A stretch of 64,000 bases of DNA from Akanthomyces muscarius (lineage: Eukaryota > Ascomycota > Sordariomycetes > Hypocreales > Cordycipitaceae): assembly GCF_028009165.1 (NCBI RefSeq), contig NC_079244.1:4278001-4342000 (forward strand), given 5' to 3'. Positions 1 to 11,949 of this stretch are shown here, one piece after another. The notes under the pieces are model-generated. The model made no database searches. It saw nothing but the letters and a program-made list of their open reading frames with translations, and was not told the DNA's origin. The translations under genes were made by a program, and so were the position numbers. Each line of letters starts with the position of its first letter. The first letter of the stretch is position 1.

Positions 1-890
1 GAGGGGGCATACTCGGGAGAGGAGATAGTGGCCGTAGGCGCGAGGAGCTTCTGGTAGAGTGAGGGCTTAAGCTACCCCGCGATGTCGGGACGTGCAGGCA
101 GATAGAGCATGCGGGAGAACCAGCCACAAGGACCGTTGAGATGGAATAATTAAATAATAAACAAGAATAGCAACAAACAAGACAGGCATCGGTAGACGGG
201 GGAGAGGCTCTTGATTTAACCCTGCAAGCTTACGTTTTACGGATGTTGCGGCTTTGGCCCAGTGGCCATCACCGCCACGTCGACACTGGAGGTACTTTCT
301 TGGTGTGCGCCTTGCTAAAAGGAACCTGCTGTTTGGACACGCGGAGTATGGAAGGGAGGTGAAGCGTGTCGAGCAGTTTTTTCGCTGAAGCGGGGGAGGT
401 GAAGAAAAAAACTCCACTGCTGCTGGCCTGCTGCTGCTGCTGCTGCTGCTGCTGGCGGGCAACAGTGGGCGCTCCAGAGGAAGCTGGGCCTGCTGATAGC
501 TTGCGAGGCTCTCACGGCCAAAGCCCTGAACAGCTGCCAACGCCCGCGCCGTCGCCGACAGAGAACTGCCCTCCTGCCAACGCTTGCTCGCAGAGTCACA
601 GCAACCAGCACCCGCACTCGCACCCTCACCACCGCCAACGCCAGCACCAGCAACACCTTGGCTCCCCCCTCTCCTCCCTCTCCGCCCCCCAGCGCCTAAA
701 ACCCAAATCCAAATCTACCACTTATCCACATCAAAATATAAACACTTACTCTTTCATCCATCATTCCCCCATCCTCCCCCTAGTCGCTTTTTGACGCCTT
801 TACTTCTTCTCTCCCCTCTCCTGTCCAACCCAACCTGTTGCGATTTTCCCTCGATCATAATCCACTTGAGAATAACCCCCCTCTTCCAAA
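1..890. other. Intergenic / 5' flank of the 14-3-3 gene
   Basis: I see no convincing gene here. The region holds a nine-unit CTG triplet repeat (428-454) and, from about 600 onward, a strongly pyrimidine-rich C/T sequence leading to the 14-3-3 start, as is common in promoters and leaders of highly expressed fungal genes. Open frames on both strands are low-complexity (poly-Cys/Ala/Ser from the triplet repeat) and were not accepted. Confidence 0.6.
428..454. repeat. (CTG)9 microsatellite
   Basis: Nine uninterrupted CTG units lie upstream of the 14-3-3 gene. It is not inside any accepted coding region, so length variation would affect only upstream sequence. Confidence 0.9.
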
Positions 891-2082
891 ATGGCTACTG
901 AGGTATGACTGCTCCGTTTGCGCTTCCCTGTCCCCCTCCACCGCCCAAGGGCCCCTATCCTTTCAATGCCCGGAGCCAGCATAGGCCTGCGTCTGCAGGT
1001 GCTGCTCATGGCTGTTCCCGATGCACCTCTGATCATGATTTTTAAACGTCTGCTAACTCTTCCCAGCGTGAAAGGTTTGTCCTCCTGGCCCCGCCGCCAC
1101 TATGACCGCTTCCAAGAACGCACACAACTAACGCCTCCAAACAGCAAGACCTTCCTCGCCCGCCTCTGCGAGCAGGCCGAGCGCTACGATGAGATGGTCA
1201 CCTACATGAAGGAGGTTGCCAAGATTGGCGGCGAGCTCACCGTCGACGAGCGTAACCTGCTCAGCGTTGCCTACAAGAATGTGGTCGGCACCCGCCGTGC
1301 CTCGTGGCGCATCATCTCCTCCATTGAGCAAAAGGAGGAGTCCAAGGGCACCGACAAGCACGTCCCCACCATCAAGGACTACCGCCAGAAGATTGAGACT
1401 GAGCTCGAGAAGGTCTGCCAGGATGTCCTCGACGTTCTCGACGAGAGCCTCATTCCCAATTCCGCCACTGGCGAGTCCAAGGTTTTCTACCATAAGATGT
1501 GCGTGCCCCAAAATCTGGACCGAAGCCTGTGCCACCTTGACCTCAGCCACTAACGACCCCGCAGGAAGGGCGACTACCACCGCTACCTTGCCGAGTTTGC
1601 CTCTGGCGAGAAGCGCAAGGTTGCCGCCACCGCTGCCCACGATGCTTACAAGGTGGGATATCCCCGCAACCCATCTCTCCTGGTCCCCAAACTAACAGTC
1701 GCAGAACGCTACCGACGTGGCCCAGACTGAGCTGACCCCTACCCACCCCATCCGCCTGGGTCTTGCCCTCAACTTCTCCGTTTTCTACTACGAGATCCTC
1801 AACTCACCCGACCGTGCTTGCCACCTTGCCAAGCAGGCCTTTGACGATGCCATCGCCGAGCTCGACTCGTTGTCTGAGGAGTCGTACCGCGACAGCACCC
1901 TCATTATGCAGCTGCTCCGTGACAACCTCACCCTGTGGACCTCTTCTGACACGGCCGAGACCGAGCCCAGCGCCGATGCCCCCAAGAAGGACGAGGCTGC
2001 TCCCGCTGCCGCCCCTGCCGAGGCCGAGAAGCCCGCCGAGGAGGCTACGACCGAGGCCGCTGCCACTGCCGGTTCCTCCTAA
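891..2082 (+). CDS. BMH1: 14-3-3 protein (BMH1-type)
   Basis: This encodes a 14-3-3 adaptor of 279 residues, a cytosolic dimer that binds phosphoserine/threonine motifs in many signalling and metabolic proteins. Exons are 891-902, 1067-1074, 1145-1498, 1565-1652 and 1705-2082; every junction is GT-AG and the frame closes exactly. Both family signatures are visible: [10 protein letters not shown] at residues 43-52 and the [18 protein letters not shown] block at about 215-232. The last 47 residues are an Ala/Glu/Pro-rich variable tail, normal for fungal members. The start is the ATG at 891, giving the usual MATERESK opening. The odd point is that exon 2 is only 8 nt (CGTGAAAG), yet it is required to rebuild the conserved N-terminus. 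A long C/T-rich leader precedes the start. Identification is secure; the paralogue is not resolved. Confidence 0.97.
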
Positions 2083-3112
2083 ATCCGCACTACCTCTGCC
2101 TGGAGTGGTGCGGTGCAGTTGACTCACGAAGAGACGGGTTGGCTGGTGCGTTTGCTCTGTTTGCAAATGGGGGGTAGAATTTCTTATGGTTTCGGCTTGG
2201 GAGACGAACACGATGGTTCCTCGCGCCTGGCTGCGTATGCAGTCATGGCAAAAAAAAAATACAAATATTCCCCCCTTGTTCATGGGTAATTTTGTCTCTT
2301 TTTTTTTCCCAATATGGCTGCTTTACTGGAATTAGTCGACCCCGATCCGCAAATTTTTTATGGATCGTATCTCGTTTTTTACTTTACGGAAATGTTGTTT
2401 CTGCTGCTCTTTTGTTAAACTCCCTCTTGTTTCTTCTTTTTTTTTACAGTTTCTGCAGTGGCCTCCGGCGTACCTCTTTTGACCAGCTGTCGTTGCAAGG
2501 TTGATATACGTCGACGTGGAACCTGTTTGTGGAGGAGAGAAATTTCCTGGACGTCACAGCCCCCATTGAGAGGGCTCCAGGCTCTGTTTCCCAGCAGGTT
2601 AAAGGGGACCCGGGATGGAACCGCAGTATATAAAAAATGGCAAAATATCTGATAACATGTGGTGCGAGTGTTTGCGTTGTGCGATGTGCGATGTGACAAC
2701 TGGATGTGTCTCGTGACCAGTATGCCTCGGGATTGGCTGTTGACAAGATCATCACATGCTGAAATTGAGCAAACTACATGCTCGCGAAAATTAGCAGGCA
2801 GGCGGACAAAAGATGACGGCAGAGTACGAGGGCACATTATGACGGTGAGGTGATGTAGTATATTCAAAGGTGTTGTGATATTTCTGATTAATAAATACTA
2901 GGTATGTAAACGTGCAAACGTCCAATGATGGTGTTGATGATGAAAGTTGGTGTTGAGAGCAATTAGCAAAGGGTATATATGATTTTGCAAAAGGAGAAGG
3001 AAAAAAAGAAAGAAAAAAAAAAGACTCCGAAAAAAAAGTAAGCGCCTGTTGTCTTGCCCATGTTTCCCCCATTATGATTGATATTATTAGTTTTTTTTTT
3101 TCTTGTCCTTTT
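2083..3112. other. Convergent intergenic region
   Basis: This gap separates two genes that converge: the 14-3-3 gene on the left and the small minus-strand gene on the right. It should hold both 3' UTRs. A/T homopolymer runs are seen near 2248-2310, 2440 and 2990-3035, and no coding region or RNA gene was recognised. Confidence 0.6.
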
Positions 3113-3571
3113 CTACACGCGGGGCTCCTTGTCGAGGAGCCTCGCCGCGCGCATCAACCTCTGCTGCTTCTCCCTCAGCGCCGCATCCCGCGCCGGTGCA
3201 TCTCCGTCATCTAACGCATCTTCGTCGTCGTCGTCGTCGTCTGGATTGTAGTCTGGCGACAGCGTCGCGTACATGGCGGTCCTCGTGACGGCGTCGTCAT
3301 CATCCTCGGGACGGCGTCCAGCTCCCCGCCAGGACGAGGGCCGGAGCTTGTGCGCGAGCTTGGAGAGCATGTCCCGGGAGCGGGCGACGACGAGGGCGGA
3401 CCGCGAGGAGGACGAGGACGTGGTGGTGGATGTGGCCGAGGAGGAGGCGCCGTCGTTTGTGGTGCTGCTCTCGGCGTCGAGGGAGGCGTTGGCGACTTCG
3501 CTGCGCCAGATGAGGATGCGGTCCTGCTTGGCGGCGGAGATGTGTGGAATTGTTTGCTCGGTGGCCTCCAT
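3113..3571 (-). CDS. Conserved-looking small protein of unknown function
   Basis: An intronless frame of 152 residues. I do not recognise the family. The N-terminal third is ordinary mixed sequence (MEATEQTIPHISAAKQDRIL...), the middle is Ser/Thr-rich and then basic (around RSRDMLSKLAHKLRPSSWRG), a segment near residues 85-130 holds two acidic stretches (EDDDD and DDDDDD), and the C-terminus is a basic, probably helical segment ending RLMRAARLLDKEPRV. No signal peptide or membrane helix is evident. The frame uses GC-ending codons like neighbouring genes, has a proper stop, and has a GT microsatellite just upstream of the start in the likely 5' UTR. It converges with the 14-3-3 gene. The charged, low-complexity middle means part of the frame could be fortuitous, but the ends look protein-like. 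Confidence 0.55.
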   Translation of the reverse strand: MEATEQTIPHISAAKQDRILIWRSEVANASLDAESSTTNDGASSSATSTTTSSSSSRSALVVARSRDMLSKLAHKLRPSSWRGAGRRPEDDDDAVTRTAMYATLSPDYNPDDDDDDEDALDDGDAPARDAALREKQQRLMRAARLLDKEPRV

Positions 3572-3596
3572 TGCGTTTGTGGTTGTGCGTATATCG

Positions 3597-3598
<2 letters not shown>

Positions 3599-3634
<36 letters not shown>
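3599..3634. repeat. (GT)n microsatellite
   Basis: About 18 GT units lie just upstream of the start codon of the 152-residue minus-strand gene, probably within its 5' UTR or core promoter. Confidence 0.9.
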
Positions 3635-3636
<2 letters not shown>

Positions 3637-4724
3637 CTTGGTGATGAGCAGACCTAGAGAAGGCGGCGTCGTGGTTGTAGCTTTTTGCTTTTGCTAGCTT
3701 CTCTTTGAGAGGGACCTTTGTCCCTTTTGTACACTTCTTCTCAAGAGTCTTGTTGATAAGAGGGAATTTGCCAGCCTCGTTTCAAAGTGTATTGATAGAG
3801 GACTATTTGCTCTTGCAGAAAAGGCAAACGAGTCTCGTGCGTTGCGACTTTTTGCGCCCGCAAGGCTGAGTAAAGAAGTGGTGCTTGCGGGCGGGCGACC
3901 GTGGGCCGAAAGCGGAAACGCCTGTGTGTCTTGGGGGGTGGACAGCAGATGAACGATTCTGGGGGCGCGAGGGAGCGCGTGGTGTCTCTGGGAGAAACAG
4001 AGTATCGTCAACGCCCGTTCTTGGATTGAGCGCTAATGCTGGTCAGGTACGGCTGGGCTTTATGTAGAGGAGAGGAGAGAGAAAGGCACGCTCGTGGAAC
4101 AAAGGAGTTGGTCGGGCGGGCGGGAAGAAGAAAGATTTGACAGGGCGCCGATTTGAGGATTGGCGTGGGTGACGGGGCCTTTTTAATGTGAGGGAGCTGT
4201 GAGGGAAGCCTCTTTTCGGCCTGGTGCACGAGGCGGGCGGCGCTGAAAAGGCGGGCGGTCCATATTGAACAACAGCCAACTAGTTAACAGACTGTCACTG
4301 TGCAAGCTCAAAAAGCAGGCCACTATCTATTCCAACCACCAGCAGGCAATAGGACGACGCTAACAGAGAGAGGGTGGTCGACGCCACCAGCCGGCAGCCG
4401 CTGGGAGAGTGACTCGGCACCAGCCCGTGAGCCCAAGCGAAGGAGGTGTGTGATTTTTTACAGTTTTCGGCTGGGGGCAGCTAGCGATGGGACGCAGTCA
4501 ATAGCAGGTGACGCGCTGTGCAGTACGACTCAGCAGCATCAAGACCAGGCCAAGGACGGCCTCTGGTGTGGATCAGGCTAGCTGGCACTAGCGTCATCGA
4601 CGGTGGGATGAGGAGGTTGGCTGGAGAGGCGTGAGAGGGTGGGATAATAATGCAGCAGAGGGCGCAATGAGGGGACGCGTGACCAGATGCCTAGGTACCC
4701 TTGGAGAAAATCAATCGAGCGTGA

Positions 4725-4746
4725 TGGTGGTGGTGGTGGTGGTGGT
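4725..4746. repeat. (TGG)7 microsatellite
   Basis: Seven TGG units in non-coding sequence. Confidence 0.85.
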
Positions 4747-5145
4747 GCCTGAATAGGTAGTGAGGGGAAAGAAAGGGTTTGCCCAAGAGACAGACAGACA
4801 GTCAGGTCAGACACTGCATGGCGATGCGACAGGCAGAGATGACACCGACAACCGGGGACAGGAGGCCTATTCTTGTCAAGAGAGACACATTTCAGACCTA
4901 CCAGCAGGCGGTGTAATCAGACATGCATTGGGCCGTTGCATTGTCTATTTTGTGATGAGCACCGGCACGGCAATGGGGGCTGGTGGCCGGGGCAAGACAG
5001 GGCAAGGACAGACAAGGACAGACCAGGGTAACTAGTTACCTAGGGGACTTGGCGTCACAAGAAGACGATGGGGAAAAAGACACACGCACGCACGCACGCA
5101 TACACCAAGCGTCTGCAGAGATGGCCGCCTTTGCTGGCAACGCGC

Positions 5146-5147
<2 letters not shown>

Positions 5148-5176
<29 letters not shown>
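5148..5176. repeat. (GCA)n microsatellite
   Basis: About nine to ten GCA units in non-coding sequence; the resulting poly-Ala/poly-Gln frames were not accepted as genes. Confidence 0.85.
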
Positions 5177-5177
<1 letters not shown>

Positions 5178-6335
5178 CAACAGCAGGTGAGCTGGCGTGA
5201 GGATGGCGTGAGGCCACACCACACTTTACGCACACCGTTGTCGGTAGACTGTGTCAGTAGTGTCTGAAGCCACACCTATGGGCAAACGGCCATCGCACTT
5301 GCATCGCCCGTCAGCCCACCTCGATGCGAGAAAAACAGGGTTTCTATCCCATCCCGGGTGTTGCCGCCGCCGCCGCAGGCATGAAAGAAACACATTTCAA
5401 GACGAGCCAGCCGAAGAAAAAGGTGGTCCTGTACGAATATCGTGTTGAAATCTCCGAGCAGCTGTTCTGGCCCGCGCCTGTCGTCCCATACCCGTACCGC
5501 TGTGCCGATCTCCCCTCGCCCCGTTCAGAGGGCATAATCACGTCGAAATATGTGGGCTGACTGGCAGGCTTGGCTGCGTCGTAGCACTGGTGTGTGTGTG
5601 TGTGTGTGTGCGACGCAATGTTCTGGTCTTTTTGTGCTTGGGAAGTAGTTCAGACAAGAAAACACGTTTATTGCAAGAAAAGAGGAAGCACATTGGCGCG
5701 GAAAATGGAAAGCGAGCAAATCTTGCAACAACGCAAACAGCGAGAGGGGAGAAATAAAGGCAGTCGGCATCAAGATTCAGCACGTTCCAAGTGGGCACGC
5801 GAGCAGTAGGTACCAACACCTCTGCAAACCAAGGCAAGACTCCGCAGTGATGATTGAGACGGGGCGACATATGTTTCGATTGAGAACATGTCTACGGGAC
5901 AGTCATGTGCTGCTAGACTGCTCTCCCGAGTTAATTCAAACCGGCGGTCGAGTCGCAATGTGGCGGCGCGCTGCTCTCTCTCCAACAAGTAGCTTCCCGC
6001 GTCGTCCCACAGGATCGGCAGCCCGCTCCGAAGCATATTTGCTCTCACCAAAAAGCCAATGAACCGCCAGGCTCAACAACTCTCAAGTAATGAGCAAAAG
6101 GCACGTTTCCCACTGCCGACAGTCACCTCGCCATCATCATCGTATGTTGGATTCAAAAGAAAAACCAACGGCACATGCACACGCATAAACGCAAAACACG
6201 CACAAGGTTTCAAAAAAAGCAATGCAAGTCTACTCTCAATCAAAGCACAACACCATCAGAACTTGCCGTAGCTACTCAGTCGCCATCGTTTGACCTCGGT
6301 GAAACGGCCCAAGGCTGCTACTCTGGGCCGTCTCT

Positions 6336-6953
6336 TCACCGTCCGTTGCTGCCCTGACCGTTGACCCAGGCCGCCTCCTCGGCCAGCGCCGTCGTCACGT
6401 CCACAAACTCCCATTGCTGGTTCGTCGTCTCGTAGCACGGGTAGCTGATGATTTCCGCCCCGTCCTCCTCGTCACTCTCCCTCACGTCCAGCACCGCACC
6501 GTCCATTTTGCTCGCTACATAAAACACCCCACTGTTACCTCCTCTCCTTGTCAGCCGCCAGTTTAATAAAAATAAAATAAAAACGCGGAAACGTGCATAA
6601 AACAGCCAAGTAGGAAAAGGGGGCGTCTCTTACGTGTTTCCACCACCTACCGCGTCTGCGCGCCACATTTGATTGTCAGTCGCATTGTTGGTCCAGGCGA
6701 TGATCCGGCCAGTCGCCTGCTCGCCTCCCTCCACGTCGAGCACCATCTTGGCGCCCACGTTTATGAGGAAAAAGTACTCGCCAGAGTCGCCCGCCGCGGC
6801 GGGCGTGACCTCAAACAGCTGCTTGGGGAGCGCGGCGCGGCCGACGTCGATGGAGGAGCACACGGCCGGCGCTTCTGGGCCGGGCACGTGGATGACCTTG
6901 CCGTGGAGCCTGCTCCGGATGAAGAACAGGCCGCCGACGAGATTGAGACTCAT
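6336..6953 (-). CDS. Ricin-B-type beta-trefoil lectin protein
   Basis: A 171-residue protein in two exons, 6634-6953 and 6336-6531, split by a 102-nt GT-AG intron (donor GTAAGA, acceptor AACAG) whose phases match. It resembles small fungal ricin-B / beta-trefoil carbohydrate-binding proteins: it starts MSLNLVGGLFFIRSRLHGKV, has repeated 'VLDV' strands (residues 71-74 and 120-123), and two QxW-type motifs, NQMW (94-97) and NQQW (144-147), which mark the hydrophobic core of trefoil subdomains. There is no signal peptide, so it is probably cytosolic or unconventionally released. One trefoil needs about 130-150 residues, so this is a single-domain protein. Ligand specificity cannot be read. Fungal members are often defence or storage lectins; that role is inference here. 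The neighbour on the left is unrelated and the phosphatase lies upstream on the same strand. Confidence 0.8.
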
Positions 6954-7302
6954 TTTTTTGTTCCTTTGTCTTTGCGAGAAGAAAATGCTTGCTGGTTGGG
7001 GGTTGTATAGATGCGTGGGTGGTCTTGACTAGAGTTTCCTGATGCAAGACAAAGAAAACTTTTGGGCAACCTATATATGATTTTTATTTTATTTTTTTGG
7101 GAGGCTCATATATGCCAAATGGGGCATGATTCATCGAGACTCGGCAGTTGGAGATGGGCAGTGTAGCTGGGCAGTGTAGCCAGGCAGCAAGAGAGGGTCC
7201 AGCACGCTCAACCGTGCAGTTTCGAGGCGCTGATGCAATGCACAGGTCTGTGAATTCATCGCATCGTCAGTTGTAAATCCATGTTCATTATTCATATCAT
7301 TT
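6954..7302. other. Short intergenic region
   Basis: Contains the lectin promoter on its left side and the 3' UTR of the phosphatase gene on its right. A T/A-rich run occurs around 7080-7100. Nothing else was recognised. Confidence 0.6.
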
Positions 7303-10300
7303 CTATATCAGAGACTCCGCCGGCGGCGGTATCGGCTTTCGCGATACCTCACCCCTAGGAGGCAGCGGCGGATGCTGCTGGGTCGGGCCTCGTGCCGCGA
7401 CGGGCGATGATCCTGCCAGATGAGCTGGCTTTCTCGCTACGGGCGGCTTGTTTCCTCCACCCTCCTTTCTCAGCGACTGCTGCGACGCCGATGACTCTGG
7501 ACGCGGCGGCGGCGGCGGCGACGTCATCGTCGCCATCGGCGTGCCAGGTGTTGGCTGCTGGCCCACGGCCCGACGGCGCGGCGGCGGCGGAGGCGGCGGC
7601 TGCTGCTGGCGCTCCGAGTCGGTGCTCCGCCGCGACGATGACACTGACGCTTGGTCGTCCGCAATGGCTAGCTTGCCGACCTGCGCAGGGAGCCTGGCCT
7701 GATCAAACGGTGGCGGCATAGGTCGTCTCGACGACGAGCCGGTCGAGGCCATCGACATGGTGCGCGGCGGCATCGGCACCTTTTCGTACGGCGAGCTCGA
7801 GAGACTGCTAGCCACGCCTGGAGAAGCCCGCGACACAGAGACCCAGTCGGGCTCATCGGTGCTCGGGAACGGGTTCGACGGGCGATGCGGGTTGAGGCTC
7901 ATGGGTTGCCCGTTGCGGCCAGCGGGGATGGGAATGTGCGCCCGCGCCGTCTGCTTGTTGTCCAGCCACCACTTCTGTCGGTCTGAGCTGGCAGCTGGCA
8001 GTCCGGGTTCCAGCGATTCAAAGCCGATGAGGTCCTCATCCTCGGTGTCCAGGTCGCCCAGGATCGAGCCTCCCGTGTCGCCAAGTTCGGCCTTGCGCCG
8101 CTCGTACAGCTCCGCGCCTATGGCCTCGCGCCGACGTTCGTTGACGATGCTGACTGTGCACTCAAACGTCCCGTATACCGGGCGGTGGTCCGAGAAGCGC
8201 AGCGGCGCCGAGTTGTAGCTGAGTTGCCGCAAATTCGGGCCTTTTCGCAGGATGCGATCCGTCCATGCAGGGATTCTCGCCTTTTCGCTGTAGATTGTTA
8301 GATGAGACACGACAAAAGTGCTTGGCAACATACGAGCTGTCATAATGATCGGTTCCCACGTCAAACTTGTACGTGGGCATAAAGTTGATGCGCGCCTCCG
8401 AGTAAAAGGGAAACGCTAGACCGGCAACCATTTGTAGATTCAGCTGGTCGTTTTCGTACAGCTTTGGCAGGTTCCGTTGCTGCACCAGCGCTCGGGCCAT
8501 ATCAGAACCGAGTCCAATGCGGTAGTTGAAATCGCCGAGCCAGATAATGGCATCTACACTTGTTAGCTCGTGGCCGTCTGGGCGGGTCAAGAACATACCG
8601 TGATCGTCGATGCCGCGATTTCGCTGAAACCGCAGACCATGGTGGATAGTTGCGTAATCTCTATTTCTTTCGTCATAGTTTGCAAAGCCAGCCGCCAAAT
8701 GTGCTGTGACAAAGCAAATATGCGTGTTGGCGTAGTCTAATCGGATTGCCACGGCGCCCTTGTTGCCAGCCATGCCTGACATACCCGTCTTCTTGACGCT
8801 GCCTTCGACATTTTTTATATTGGGTAGGCTCGATGCCTTGACAAAAATGCATAGCGCCGCGCCAACTAGCTGTCCGCTGCGCAAGAGCACATAAGGCTCG
8901 CCGCCGGTCCGGTCCTGGCGCTCGTTCAGAGCATTCTTGACGGCCTGCTCCCATAGGTATTTGCGCGATGGATCGCTATTCATGATCTGCTGCGGGCTGA
9001 GTTCGACAATTTCTTGAAACGCCACGACATAGATATCGGGAAGTTCCTTGCCAACCTCTGGGGGGAACAGCCACGGCGACAGGTCTTGGCCAATGCCTTC
9101 CGTTTTACCGTTGAGGTTAAACGTGCCTACCCAGAGATTGATATGTTCAAATGATGTATATTCGTCACTGCGCTTGTTGAGCTCTGCCGAGATAAAATCA
9201 CTAATTGGGTCAAAGAGGTGCACCGGCGCTTGCCCAATCAGCCGACCCAGGAGCATATCGATGGTGATTTGCCGCGACGGGTCGACAAAATTGTTGTGGT
9301 AAAGTCGCTGTACCGATTTTCGCATGTCGGCTACGGCGCCGGCCAGCGACATTTTGCCAGTGCGTGTAAATGATGACTTGAGCGCGCCTGTGCCGGCATA
9401 GATCTTGGACAGCGAATCGCCGTTGTCGGCCCAAAGCGTGGAGTGACGCATCCAAAAATCAGAGGCAGCATATGCACTGCGGTGACTGAGGAAGGCCTCT
9501 GCTGCCATTTGAGAAATCAGTGTCTGGATCAAGTTGGTTCGGTCCAGGCAGTCGAGACAGTTTGTGCGGAAGACGCCTTCTTGCTGCAGCACGACAATCA
9601 TTCTCGTGTCCTTGCTGCGCAAATGCTTTTCGTCGTCGGCTTCCTCGGCCAAGAAATAGGCGAACCCATCAATGGAGTGCTCAATATAGCGACGTATATC
9701 GCGCGCAGCTTCGTACCCACCAGGGCCCTTGGTCTCGGCATGAAAGTCGTAGTGCGTCTGTCGCAGCATGGCGTGGTCGTCTACTCCGCCGCCTTGACGG
9801 GCGCGACTCAGTGGGCAATACTTGATGCCAGTCTTGTAAGCATTGCTCAGCTCGACTTCGCCGGGTTTTGTCTCGCTCAGTAGGTTAACTATATGCACCG
9901 CACTGTACATGTCTTCGAGCTCTTCGAAATGCTTGTTAAAAGCAGGTTGTGTAGCATCCGCCGGTCTTGTTATTGTGAGCTTCTGTCGCCCAGGTATCAG
10001 GTCGGCGGCTTGCTCCCAAAATACGGGAATTGAGCCACGTATCTGGACGTAGGAGAAGACGGTGCCCGTGGCACTCCAGAATATGGTTTCCGACTCAACA
10101 AAGTTGGCAACGTGGCCGTCGTCGTCAATACCGCGAGCATTGAAGCGAGTTCCAGCTCGGCGACAGGACAAGCGGGAAATGAGTGTTAAATACGACGCTC
10201 GACCGTTGTTGCCTTTGAGTGGCGAGGCGCTCTGTGGGATCGTCATGGTCTTGCAAAAGCCGCGAATGGCAGATGTCAAAATGCGGGACTCGTCCAGCGC

Positions 10301-11065
10301 TTCCCGCTCATGTGGCAACAGCCGCGATCGGAACTTGACCAAAGGACTGATCATGAAAGAGTTCCACAAATACATGTCATTAAAGCTGTCGATATGGAAC
10401 GAGTCTGCGTTGATTGGGCGATCTTGGAGTCGGTTAGTTACGTCAAAGTCGGTACTGTAGTAAAACGAGCCATTGCTCAAAATCTTGCGCAGCTCATGGC
10501 AAGGATGTTCGATGGCCACGTCGCGGTGGCTAAGGCTCTGGCCATAGGCCTGGGAGCCGTATACCGAGGAGGAATCGGATGGTTCGATTTCGTAGGACTC
10601 GAGGGGCACAACGTCGTCGTACTCGTCAGTGCTTAGGCAGTAAAACGCCACACTGACAATCTTCTCGACCGTCTCTCCTGGCCGCACGGTCGCCGTACGG
10701 GTCGCGTGAGTTATTACGGACAGGAAAACTTCATTGTTGGCGGAGATCAGGCCAAGAGTGCCGTAGATGGGTCGGTGGGTGAGCGGGCGATAGTCCCTCA
10801 GCAGCGCCTTGGTGACGGGCGCAAATTCGACCATGCACTTGGCGGCGGGGGACTTGTTGGTGGCCGGTAGCGACGTATAGGAGCCATTAGGTATGATGTC
10901 GCTGGCCGAGGCGCTATATCGCAGGATGAGGGCGTGTGTCGACGAGACAATTGCAATCGCACGGGCCGGATGGTCGCGGATGTAAAGCTCACAGGACTTT
11001 TCGGGCGCCGGCGGCTGCGACGTCCACTGGTGGTCCATGGTCGGTGAGACTAGTGGGTGCGGCAA
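7303..11065 (-). CDS. Synaptojanin-like phosphoinositide phosphatase (SAC1 + inositol 5-phosphatase)
   Basis: A two-domain phosphoinositide phosphatase of the yeast INP51/52/53 type, which removes phosphates from PI(4,5)P2 and other phosphoinositides at the plasma membrane and endocytic sites. Exons are 8334-11065 and 7303-8287 around a 46-nt intron with CTAAC branch point. The protein is 1238 residues from the first Met (11065) or 1229 from the second (11038, MDHQW), which I find equally plausible. An N-terminal SAC domain carries the catalytic CX5R motif in NCLDCLDRTN near residue 505. The 5-phosphatase domain shows AGNKGAVAIRL, WLGDFNYRIG (about 835-845), PAWTDRIL and SDHRPV (about 915-945). 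The tail after about residue 1000 is Ser/Pro-rich with polyproline runs, suited to SH3 or actin-patch partners. All catalytic residues are intact. Which INP paralogue it matches is not resolved. Confidence 0.95.
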
Positions 11066-11949
11066 CGCACGCCGAGGGACTGCTGCTCAGGGAGGAGGAT
11101 GAGGTTCAGGCGCTGCGCATGTTCGACTGTTGATGTAGATGTAGGTAGGATGGAGCCACTTGTCGGATGACGTCGTGGGAGGGATGTAATATGGTAAAGT
11201 TTGCTGGCACGTATTTCCAACACCCAAAGTTAATGCGAGTATTTGATGGCAGTTTGAGCCGTCGCAACTTGAAGCAACATTATTTTTTATTTTATTTTGT
11301 GTCATATTGTTTCATTTACTAATTATATGCTCCTTCTGTTGGGCCCGTGGCCAAGATGCGGGCAGGGTGCAAAGCAGTCCGACACCAATACCAAAAGGCA
11401 AACAGATTTCTACCTCCGTACGAGTTCGTTCGTGCAGGTCGTACCGTGTCGTAATATTCGTAATACGACCAAGTCGTCCACTTGGACAACTTGTGCCGAT
11501 ATTTTTCCTCCCGATTGAGCAGCGCTTGAGCAAAGAGCTCAAAAAAAAACCAAGGTAGTAAGAAGTGACTTCAGATTCGACAATGAGATCATGCTCTCCA
11601 TTGGAGAGCGTTCATCCTCTTCCTATCATATGTTTATGTGTAAGGAATCATCACCAGCCATTTTTAGGATGAAGAACAAAAAAATGTTGCGAGCCACAAT
11701 TCAGATAAAATATGACGGCCAAAATCTTGCTTACCTAATGAGATTGCTGGTGTGGGCCCGAGGTACCTTGCACGCGTTTTGTCGCTGTGGGGATACCTTG
11801 GCGCCGCGCTCGTCCAAAGATCTTCCAGCCATCTGAAGCCAGAATCTTGGCTTGTTCCTTCAATTTTCAGAGCTATCACCAGCGTATGCCGCCAGCGACT
11901 ACAGCATCTAACGGCCGCGCATCACCTCCGTGACCGATTCCAGCGAGCC
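11066..11949. other. Divergent promoter region
   Basis: This gap separates two genes transcribed away from each other, the phosphatase (-) and PRP39 (+), so it should contain both promoters. No coding region is supported. CT-rich or TATA-like placement is not distinctive enough to call sites. Confidence 0.6.

Larger units (their letters stand above)
3572..6335. other. Long intergenic region with several microsatellites
   Basis: No gene could be supported in about 2.8 kb. It contains the likely promoter of the small minus-strand gene at its left end and the 3' flank of the lectin gene at its right end. Open frames are short and driven by simple repeats: (GT)n 3599-3634, (TGG)7 4725-4746, (GCA)n 5148-5176 and (GT)n near 5591-5610. 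A 5' non-coding exon or an RNA gene could be missed. Confidence 0.5.

Noticed and set aside
315..794. Overlapping frames around the CTG repeat on both strands
   Set aside because: They are poly-Ala, poly-Cys or Pro/Ser/His low-complexity translations of a triplet repeat and C/T-rich promoter.
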